Shown here one piece after another: positions 1 to 5,007 of a stretch of 5,861 nt of DNA. The stretch's first letter is position 1; each line of letters starts with the position of its first letter. Origin of the DNA: Bacteroidota bacterium (GTDB lineage: Bacteria > Bacteroidota > Bacteroidia > Bacteroidales > VadinHA17); NCBI GenBank assembly GCA_022711195.1, contig JAKLFN010000139.1, positions 1 to 5,861 on the forward strand. The letters are read 5' to 3'. A program made the translations under genes and the position numbers. Under the pieces are notes generated by a model, which saw nothing but the letters and a program-made list of their open reading frames with translations, had not been told where the DNA came from and did no database searches.

Positions 1-549
1 AAGTTAGGACACAAGGAAGCTCTCTACCTTGGCAAGGGTACATTGAATGTGACTTTTAAATCGGAGAAACCTGGTAATCCGGCTAAACTCTATATAAATT
101 CTGCTCCGGCACATCATACCTTCCCATCCAAAAAAGTTACTCTTAAGGATGCAGAGGTTATAATGCTCGGAAGCCCTGATACTTCAAACCACAGGCGACT
201 GAACAAGCTCCTGGTAAACTCGGTGGTGGAAACATGCCAGCTTCAGATGGGCATGACTGAGCTTCAGACAGGAAGTGTATGGAATACAATGCCGGTACAT
301 ACCCATAACAGGAGAATGGAGGCATATTTCTATTTTGAGGTCCCCGAAAAACAGGCTGTATGCCACTTCATGGGCGATCCTGATGAGACACGCCATATCT
401 GGATGAATAACGAGCAGGCTGTGCTCTCACCATCATGGAGTATCCACAGCGCAGCCGGAACAGCAAATTATACTTTCATATGGGGTATGGCTGGCGAAAA
501 CCTCGATTATGGCGATATGGATGTACGCACTCCTGATACATTGAAATAA
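1..549 (+). CDS. kduI: 5-dehydro-4-deoxy-D-glucuronate isomerase (KduI), 5'-truncated by window edge
   Basis: Cytosolic zinc-dependent isomerase that converts 4-deoxy-L-threo-5-hexosulose uronate (DKI) into 3-deoxy-D-glycero-2,5-hexodiulosonate (DKII) during breakdown of pectin and other unsaturated uronides. The frame is open from base 1 and gives 182 residues before the TAA. The cupin metal ligands are visible at H100, H102, E107 (in [12 protein letters not shown]) and H149 (in SWSIHS). Their spacing of 2, 5 and 42 residues equals that of E. coli KduI H196/H198/E203/H245 as I recall it. That implies about 96 residues are missing upstream and a full length near 278, the usual family size. 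A TTG at 43 is only an internal codon, not the start. It is followed after 76 bp by kduD, the next enzyme of the path. The family assignment is secure; the true start is outside the window. Confidence 0.95.
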   Translation, partial: KLGHKEALYLGKGTLNVTFKSEKPGNPAKLYINSAPAHHTFPSKKVTLKDAEVIMLGSPDTSNHRRLNKLLVNSVVETCQLQMGMTELQTGSVWNTMPVHTHNRRMEAYFYFEVPEKQAVCHFMGDPDETRHIWMNNEQAVLSPSWSIHSAAGTANYTFIWGMAGENLDYGDMDVRTPDTLK

Positions 550-555
550 AGAAAC

Positions 556-612
556 AGCCCCAACCCCGGGTGGCTCGAAAAAATATTTACAACCCCCTCA
601 GGGGTAGGGGGT
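556..612 (+). other. C/G-tract inverted repeats in the kduI-kduD gap
   Basis: Bases 592-598 (ACCCCCT) and 606-612 (AGGGGGT) form a perfect 7-bp inverted repeat with a 7-nt loop. The C tracts at 558-567 (CCCCAACCCC) can instead pair with 601-610 (GGGGTAGGGG), giving nine of ten pairs. The two pairings compete for the same G tracts. A run of nine A (613-621) follows and leads to the kduD start at 626. There is no T run after the hairpin, so it is not a normal intrinsic terminator on the + strand. It may be an mRNA stabiliser, a processing site, a regulatory leader or a dispersed intergenic repeat. The repeats are seen directly; any role is inferred. Confidence 0.5.
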
Positions 613-625
613 AAAAAAAAATAAT

Positions 626-1420
626 ATGAAAGAACTTTTTGACCTTACAGGTAAAGTAGCCCTGGTTACCGGCGGCACACACGGAATAGGACTTGCAATA
701 GGCCTTCTGCTCGGTAAAGCAGGTGCCCGCGTATGCGTAAACGATATCTCTGACGAGAAACTGAAAATTTGCAGGGAAGAATTTAAAAAGAATGGACTGG
801 ATGTATATACCCTGGTCTTTAATGTCACTGATGAAAAAGATGTCGACAAGGGCATTGCCCAGATAGAAAAAAACCTGGGTTCAGTAGATATTCTTGTAAA
901 CAATGCCGGAATCATCAAACGTATTCCGATTCTCGACATGCCTGTGGCTGATTATAAGCAGGTTATCGATGTCGACCTTGTGGCGCCGCTGATAGTGTCG
1001 AAACGTGTTGCCCCTAAAATGATCGAAAAAAGAAGCGGGAAGATAATAAACATGTGCTCGATGATGAGCGTTTACGGACGCAACACTGTCTCTGCGTATG
1101 CATCAGCCAAAGGTGGACTCAAGCTGCTTACACAGAACATGACATGCGAATGGGCAAAATATAATATCCAGATAAATGGTATTGGCCCCGGGTATATCGT
1201 TACCGCACAAACAGGGCCGATCAGGGAAAACGGCCATCCCTTCAATGACCTGGTTATGACCAGGACTCCTGCCGGACGTTGGGGAGAGCCTGAAGATGTG
1301 GCAAATGCAGCACTCTTCCTGGCTTCAAAAGCAAGCAATTTCGTAAATGGTCACATCCTCTATGTCGACGGAGGCATTCTTGCTAACTTCGGCTATGTGA
1401 AAGGGGAAAACGATATTTAA
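626..1420 (+). CDS. kduD: SDR dehydrogenase, KduD / gluconate 5-dehydrogenase type
   Basis: Classical short-chain dehydrogenase of 264 residues, probably reducing DKII to 2-keto-3-deoxygluconate with NAD(P)H. The Rossmann glycine motif TGGTHGIG is at about residues 15-22 and NNAG at 92-95. The catalytic residues are S145, Y158 and K162 (YASAK), with the expected 13-residue Ser-Tyr spacing. The C-terminal GRWGEPEDVANAALFLAS and YVDGG segments are typical of the family. The position that is usually the tetrad Asn (in VIDVDL, near residue 117) is Asp. I recall the same in gluconate 5-dehydrogenases of the Streptococcus suis type, so this looks like a subfamily trait rather than a defect. Sequence alone would also permit gluconate 5-dehydrogenase; its place between kduI and kdgK favours the KduD role. 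The ATG at 626 follows an A-rich leader without a Shine-Dalgarno sequence. Confidence 0.85.
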   Translation: MKELFDLTGKVALVTGGTHGIGLAIGLLLGKAGARVCVNDISDEKLKICREEFKKNGLDVYTLVFNVTDEKDVDKGIAQIEKNLGSVDILVNNAGIIKRIPILDMPVADYKQVIDVDLVAPLIVSKRVAPKMIEKRSGKIINMCSMMSVYGRNTVSAYASAKGGLKLLTQNMTCEWAKYNIQINGIGPGYIVTAQTGPIRENGHPFNDLVMTRTPAGRWGEPEDVANAALFLASKASNFVNGHILYVDGGILANFGYVKGENDI

Positions 1421-1472
1421 ATGCAGAATGCAAAACTATAAACAATGAAATCCAGTATAAAAAACTATTTCT

Positions 1473-2507
1473 ATGTCTCCTAAGATCATAACTTTTGGTG
1501 AAATTATGCTAAGGCTGGCCACGCCTGAACACCAGAGATTTTCACAGGCAACTTCCTTAGTCGCTACCTTCGGCGGAGGAGAGGCAAATGTTGCAGTCTC
1601 ACTGGCAAATTACGGATTACAGACCATGTTCGTAACCCGCCTGCCCGACAACGATATTGGGAAGTCCGTGATAATGGACCTCAGGAAGCACGGCGTGGGT
1701 ACAGATAATATAATCTTTGGTGGCGAAAGGCTTGGCATTTATTTCCTGGAAACAGGAGCCGTGTCGCGTCCCAGCAAGGTCGTTTATGACCGCAGTCACT
1801 CGGCGGTATCAGAAATCAAGCCAGGAATGATAGACTGGGATGTTGTTTTCAGGGATGCCTCGTGGTTCCACTGGACGGGGATAACTCCTGCCATATCACA
1901 AAGTGCTGCTGATACTTGCCTCGAAGCAGTTAAAGCAGCAAAAAAAGCAGGGCTCACAGTGTCGTGTGACCTTAACTTCAGGAAGAACCTTTGGAAATAT
2001 GGCCTTACCGCCAAACAGGTCATGCCCGCTCTGGTTGAATATTGTGACGTCATCCTTGGCAATGAGGAGGATGCTGAGAAGGTTTTCGACATTAAACCCA
2101 AAACTGATATCTCGTCAGGGAAAGTAGATAACAGCGAGTTTGAATCGGTTTGCCGCCAGCTTCATGAGAAGTTTCCCAGGGCCTCCAAGATAATCATCAC
2201 GCTCAGGGGTTCATTGAGCGCTGATCATAACACATGGTCGGGAATTCTCTATAACGGGAAAACATTTTATAATGCCCCGGTATACCAGATAACTCATATT
2301 GTCGACAGGGTAGGAGGAGGCGATTCCTTCATGGGCGGACTCATATATGGCTTGCTCACGTACCACGACGACGATCAGAAAGCTCTTAACTTTGCTGTTG
2401 CAGCTTCGTGCCTGAAACATACTATACACGGCGACTTTAACCTGGTGTCGGTGCAGGAGGTTGAGCAACTGATGAAAGGCGACGGCTCGGGAAGAGTGGT
2501 AAGATAG
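1473..2507 (+). CDS. kdgK: PfkB-family sugar kinase, probable 2-keto-3-deoxygluconate kinase
   Basis: Ribokinase/PfkB-fold kinase of 344 residues that most likely phosphorylates KDG with ATP to 2-keto-3-deoxy-6-phosphogluconate. The N terminus KIITFGEIMLRL is the usual first strand. The first PfkB signature, FGGGEANVAVSLANYG, lies at about residues 33-48. CDLNFRKNLW (165-174) and DVILGNEED (192-200) are typical of KDG kinases. The second signature DRVGGGDSFMGGLIYGL starts at D278 and carries the probable catalytic base D284; it has GGGD where many PfkB kinases have GAGD. The length is slightly above the common 310-340. It lies 52 bp after kduD with no recognisable promoter between, so cotranscription with kduI-kduD is likely. 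Other sugar specificity cannot be excluded, but the context strongly supports KDG. The ATG at 1473 is the only start that keeps the first strand intact. Confidence 0.85.
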   Translation: MSPKIITFGEIMLRLATPEHQRFSQATSLVATFGGGEANVAVSLANYGLQTMFVTRLPDNDIGKSVIMDLRKHGVGTDNIIFGGERLGIYFLETGAVSRPSKVVYDRSHSAVSEIKPGMIDWDVVFRDASWFHWTGITPAISQSAADTCLEAVKAAKKAGLTVSCDLNFRKNLWKYGLTAKQVMPALVEYCDVILGNEEDAEKVFDIKPKTDISSGKVDNSEFESVCRQLHEKFPRASKIIITLRGSLSADHNTWSGILYNGKTFYNAPVYQITHIVDRVGGGDSFMGGLIYGLLTYHDDDQKALNFAVAASCLKHTIHGDFNLVSVQEVEQLMKGDGSGRVVR

Positions 2508-2514
2508 TATTAGT

Positions 2515-3414
2515 TTATTTTTTATCCTGGCTGCCCGGATAAAGGTCTTCAATCCTTACTTTCTGAGGCTCTTCAGCTATTTCTGATGGCTCGGGTTTTT
2601 CATTCTCCCTGGCCCTGGCATTGAAATATATTATTGCCGAGAAGATTGGTATTACCGGTGCAAAGATCGCATTGGTAAGTGATGATAATCCTATAAACCA
2701 GGGATTCGACATGAATCCAAGGATCTCCGCTGCCTCTTCGGGATTTGAAAGAACCTTCAGAAAATTTCCTGCAAACGGCAGCATAACAATCGATGAAAGG
2801 ACAAGATTCGCAACTATTATTATCAGGAGGATCACTGCAGTCCATCCAAGATTCGGACCAAAATGCCTGTGCGACAGGGTAAAAGTCCTTCCGATCGCGC
2901 TGCCAGGATTGTTACCTTCACACATCAGCAACGGAAGTATGAATACATAGATCATGTAAACGTAAATGATCGCAAAAAAGATACCTACTATAAAGACCAG
3001 TATCCCGGCAATCATAGCTATCGTAGCTAAAATTACAAACAAGATCATCATGACCAGGAAGGTAAAGAAATACCTGAGGGATTTGTAAACCGAATTGAAA
3101 ATATTTACTGTGCTGTCAACAGGTTTATAGATGATATAGTACTGTATGACCAGCATCATGACCAGTCCTATTGCCCCAATCCCCAGAATTGGCCAGAACC
3201 ACGATTTCATTGCATTAAGCTGCTCCATCGGGTCTGTCATCGAATAGATACTTGTAAAATCGATCGTGGTAGTCAGGAGCTGGATCCCCAGGCTGGCCAC
3301 CAGTGATGTAAGGAATAACGGAAGAAAATTCTTTGCATAGAACGACCATAGCATGCTCATCATGCTGTCGAGGTTGTGCTTGCGGTAGAGAGGGTGACTG
3401 CTAAACTGGTCCAT
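2515..3414 (-). CDS. Six-helix integral membrane protein of unknown function
   Basis: A 299-residue protein that I cannot assign to a named function. About six hydrophobic segments are visible, near residues 30-48, 73-96, 115-137, 138-162, 190-212 and 238-263. There is no signal peptide; the first 28 residues are polar and look cytosolic. The segment AIGRTFTLSHRHFGPNLGW (about 173-191) before the fifth helix resembles the amphipathic piece found in membrane domains of the glycerophosphodiester-phosphodiesterase/DUF975 type, but this is only a resemblance. The C-terminal 35 residues are charged (RARENEKPEPSE onward) and likely cytosolic. It has its own promoter-like sequence upstream (3438-3469) and converges on kdgK with only 7 bp between the stop codons. 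No catalytic motif is apparent. The start ATG at 3414 is the first in frame and fits the promoter position. That it is a real protein-coding gene is secure; its role is unknown. Confidence 0.85.
   Translation of the reverse strand: MDQFSSHPLYRKHNLDSMMSMLWSFYAKNFLPLFLTSLVASLGIQLLTTTIDFTSIYSMTDPMEQLNAMKSWFWPILGIGAIGLVMMLVIQYYIIYKPVDSTVNIFNSVYKSLRYFFTFLVMMILFVILATIAMIAGILVFIVGIFFAIIYVYMIYVFILPLLMCEGNNPGSAIGRTFTLSHRHFGPNLGWTAVILLIIIVANLVLSSIVMLPFAGNFLKVLSNPEEAAEILGFMSNPWFIGLSSLTNAIFAPVIPIFSAIIYFNARARENEKPEPSEIAEEPQKVRIEDLYPGSQDKK
2521..2543. other. Perfect-stem hairpin just after kdgK
   Basis: TTTATCC (2521-2527) and GGATAAA (2537-2543) form a 7-bp perfect inverted repeat with loop TGGCTGCCC, in which GG and CC can pair further. 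It starts 14 bases after the kdgK stop and lies inside the last codons of the convergent membrane-protein gene. The T-rich stretch (2518-2523) comes before rather than after the stem on the + strand, so it is not a textbook terminator. It could mark or protect the 3' end of the kdg transcript; that is an inference. Confidence 0.3.
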
Positions 3415-3437
3415 AGTATATAAAATTATTATTATAA

Positions 3438-3469
3438 CAAATGTATTACTAATTTCTGATTATCACTAA
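3438..3469 (-). promoter_or_regulatory. Bacteroidota-type promoter for the six-helix membrane protein
   Basis: Read on the - strand, TACATTTG (3445-3438) matches the Bacteroidota -7 consensus TAnnTTTG exactly. TTAG (3469-3466), three of four matches to TTTG, lies 20 bases upstream. Transcription would begin near 3431, giving a leader of about 17 nt with no Shine-Dalgarno sequence. The consensus is known for this phylum; use of this copy is inferred. Confidence 0.6.
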
Positions 3470-3471
3470 CC

Positions 3472-3499
3472 GGTTGCCGCAGGCTGGTCGCCGCAAACC
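3472..3499 (-). other. Imperfect hairpin between two - strand genes
   Basis: Four bases after the UPF0316 stop, GGTTTGC (3499-3493) can pair with GCAACC (3477-3472) with one bulged T. An inner GGC/GCC stem (3492-3490 with 3484-3482) closes a 5-nt loop. The same stretch also has TGCGGC twice as a direct repeat. No T run follows, so a factor-independent terminator is doubtful. Its position, between the upstream stop and the next promoter, would suit a 3'-end structure of the UPF0316 mRNA. Confidence 0.3.
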
Positions 3500-3502
3500 T
3501 TC

Positions 3503-4102
3503 CTACTTCCCTTTTCTCCATTCTCTTACAACATTCACAAAAGGGATAACCGGATTCCTGCGCCGTGGAGGAAAAATGCCTTCGCTGACAGCTTTTACAT
3601 CCTCGATTGTGTAAAAAGCCTTTGGATTAAACCGGGTGATAAGTTCCACAACCTGTGGAAGTTCGGTTCTCTGGACTATCGTATAGATGATATCCACTTT
3701 TTCCTTCGATCCATGTGCATCCACAGTTGTTGCTCCGAAACCGTTTCCGTTCAGGATCTGAACAAGCTCAGGCCCGTCCTTATAAGTAAAAACCCTTATC
3801 ATCTGAAAACCCATTGCCAGCTTCTCCTCAATGATCATTCCAACAAAATTGCCTGTTGCAAATCCGGCTGCGTAGGCAATGTAGTTAACATAATTATCGA
3901 GGTTCTGCATTATTTTGCTTATAGCTGTGATCCAGATCAGCACCTCAAAGAAACCAAGTACCGGCGCGATATATTTTTTCCCCTTGGAAACAAAAATGAT
4001 CCTCATGGTGCCTATTGAAACATCACAGATTCGTGCTAAAAAAATCAGCAGAGGCAGAAGACCGTAACTGAAGAGGTCAGAATTTAAGAATGTATTTTCC
4101 AT
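3503..4102 (-). CDS. UPF0316 family membrane protein (DUF5698 + DUF2179)
   Basis: A 199-residue protein of the UPF0316 family (relatives include Bacillus YebE, as I recall). The N-terminal membrane domain has hydrophobic segments near residues 12-31, 45-64 and 73-92. It carries the conserved run LARICDVSIGTMRIIFVSKG and then LGFFEVLIWITAISKIM. The soluble DUF2179 domain spans about 100-170, with the GNGFGATTVDAHGSKEKVD loop and the closing FYTIEDVK. A basic tail (PPRRRN, EWRKGK) follows. The molecular function is not established for the family; the DUF2179 part is also found at the end of YitT-type membrane proteins and may be a small ligand-sensing domain. The start ATG at 4102 sits about 17 nt after the predicted transcription start, with no Shine-Dalgarno sequence. 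The gene faces away from truA and is followed after 88 bp by another membrane-protein gene on the same strand. Confidence 0.9.
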   Translation of the reverse strand: MENTFLNSDLFSYGLLPLLIFLARICDVSIGTMRIIFVSKGKKYIAPVLGFFEVLIWITAISKIMQNLDNYVNYIAYAAGFATGNFVGMIIEEKLAMGFQMIRVFTYKDGPELVQILNGNGFGATTVDAHGSKEKVDIIYTIVQRTELPQVVELITRFNPKAFYTIEDVKAVSEGIFPPRRRNPVIPFVNVVREWRKGK

Positions 4103-4108
4103 TTTATT

Positions 4109-4119
4109 CTCAATTTGAG
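4109..4119. repeat. 11-bp palindrome at the predicted UPF0316 start site
   Basis: CTCAATTTGAG is a palindrome (CTCAA/TTGAG arms around one base) that begins at the inferred transcription start of the UPF0316 gene. Its part AATTTGAG recurs at 4222-4229, directly before the truA ATG. It could be an operator half-site pair or chance; it is short. Confidence 0.25.
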
Positions 4120-4125
4120 TAGAAA

Positions 4126-4157
4126 CAAATATAAGAATAAAGGCTCAGAGGCACAAA
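4126..4157 (-). promoter_or_regulatory. Bacteroidota-type promoter for the UPF0316 gene
   Basis: On the - strand TTTG (4157-4154), a 20-nt spacer and TATATTTG (4133-4126) give a full match to the Bacteroidota promoter TTTG-N20-TAnnTTTG. The start site would be near 4119, about 17 nt before the ATG. The -33 box lies within the tandem-repeat tract, spanning its second and third units. This is the best promoter match in the window. Confidence 0.75.
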
Positions 4158-4196
4158 GGCACAGTGGCGCAGAGGCATAATTGCACCGTTGCACCT
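4141..4196. repeat. Seven imperfect 8-bp tandem repeats between divergent genes
   Basis: Seven head-to-tail 8-bp units can be read without gaps: AGGCTCAG, AGGCACAA, AGGCACAG, TGGCGCAG, AGGCATAA, TTGCACCG, TTGCACCT. Bases 3 and 4 (GC) are constant. The first five units follow AGGCACAG closely, and the last two drift to TTGCACC. The tract lies between the UPF0316 gene and truA and overlaps the -33 elements of both predicted promoters. It may be a slippage-prone spacer, a protein-binding array or a dispersed intergenic element. Confidence 0.75.
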
Positions 4197-4211
4197 TTAT
4201 ACCTACCTTTA
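4180..4211 (+). promoter_or_regulatory. Probable promoter for truA
   Basis: ATTG (4180-4183), a 20-nt spacer and TACCTTTA (4204-4211) give three of four and seven of eight matches to TTTG-N20-TAnnTTTG. The spacer is the same as in the two - strand promoters of this window. Transcription would begin near 4217, leaving about 14 nt before the ATG at 4231. It is weaker than the UPF0316 promoter, and its -33 box falls at the junction of repeat units five and six. Confidence 0.45.
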
Positions 4212-4230
4212 CAGAATAATTAATTTGAGA

Positions 4231-5007
4231 ATGAGCCGTTTCAAACTTACAGTCGAATATGAGGGAACAAGGTATTCCGGATGGCAGATGCAGAAGGGAG
4301 GAAAAAGCATTCAGGGAGAATTACTGGATGCATGCCGCGAACTCTTTGAAAATGAGAAATCCGATATCTATGGTGCCGGCCGGACAGATGCAGGCGTTCA
4401 TGCATTACGGCAGGTGGCTCATCTCGAGGTGAAAACCGATCTGGCGCCACTAAGGATAAAATATGGTATTAATGATCGTCTGCCACCCGATATTTCAGTT
4501 CTTGAGGTGCTGAGTGCGTCGCCCAATTTTCATGCCCGCCACGATGCAGCGGCCCGAAGCTATATCTACCTGATAAGCAGGAGGAGAACTGCTTTTGCAA
4601 AGAAATTCGTATGGTGGATTAAGGACGATCTATCTGCAGATCAGATGAGCAGGGCGGCAAAGCATTTTATCGGCATGAAGGATTTCAGGAATTTCACCGA
4701 TCCCAGGCAGGAACAGGGATCTACAAAAACGGAAGTAATTCATGCAGAAGTTCATAATAAAGGCGACCTTATAGTATTTCATGTAATAGGATCGCATTTC
4801 CTGTGGAAGCAGGTACGAAGAATGACAGGCCTCCTGGTCGAAGTGGGAAGAGGAAATATCAGGCCTGACGATATATCTGGTTTTTTCAGGGGAGTGACCG
4901 ATGTCCCAGCAAAACTTACTGCACCGCCAAGCGGACTTTTTCTCGAGAAAGTATATTATGACAGGAAAGACATTGATCTTTCTCCAGTTATTCCTGTGAA
5001 CCTGTGA
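4231..5007 (+). CDS. truA: tRNA pseudouridine(38-40) synthase TruA
   Basis: Cytosolic enzyme that isomerises uridines 38-40 in the anticodon stem-loop of tRNAs. The 258-residue product has the family's landmarks in order: FKLTVEYEGTRYSGWQ at the N terminus, the catalytic loop GAGRTDAGVHA with nucleophile D53, FHARHDAAARSYIY (100-113), DFRNFT (151-156), HFLWKQVRRMTGLLVEVGRG (189-208) and APPSGLFLEKVYY near the end. The length is normal for bacterial TruA. I chose the ATG at 4231; a TTG at 4189 is in frame, but it lies in the tandem-repeat tract, upstream of the predicted transcription start, and would add a non-conserved stretch. No Shine-Dalgarno sequence is present. The gene appears to be a single transcription unit, and its last 20 bases overlap the 3' end of the convergent glycosyltransferase gene. 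The identification is secure. Confidence 0.96.
   Translation: MSRFKLTVEYEGTRYSGWQMQKGGKSIQGELLDACRELFENEKSDIYGAGRTDAGVHALRQVAHLEVKTDLAPLRIKYGINDRLPPDISVLEVLSASPNFHARHDAAARSYIYLISRRRTAFAKKFVWWIKDDLSADQMSRAAKHFIGMKDFRNFTDPRQEQGSTKTEVIHAEVHNKGDLIVFHVIGSHFLWKQVRRMTGLLVEVGRGNIRPDDISGFFRGVTDVPAKLTAPPSGLFLEKVYYDRKDIDLSPVIPVNL
4988..5007. other. 20-bp tail-to-tail overlap of truA and the glycosyltransferase gene
   Basis: The truA TGA ends at 5007 on the + strand and the glycosyltransferase TAA occupies 4990-4988 on the - strand, so both coding regions use these 20 bases. No hairpin with a T run is visible nearby for either direction, so the two transcripts probably run into each other. Confidence 0.85.

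Noticed and set aside
43..549. TTG at 43 as the start of the first gene
   Set aside because: The frame stays open to base 1, with sequence continuous with KduI, and the metal-ligand spacing implies a full-length gene starting outside the window.
556..575. AGCC/GGCT stem as a kduI terminator
   Set aside because: Only four clean pairs with mismatches inside and no T run afterwards; the C tract pairs better with the downstream G tracts.
598..939. 113-residue - strand frame opposite kduD
   Set aside because: It is antisense to a conserved SDR and rich in Ser/Phe/Pro as expected for a shadow frame.
4189..4230. In-frame TTG extension of truA by 14 residues
   Set aside because: The added residues are not TruA-like, the TTG is in the tandem repeat and upstream of the likely transcription start; the ATG at 4231 gives the normal N terminus.
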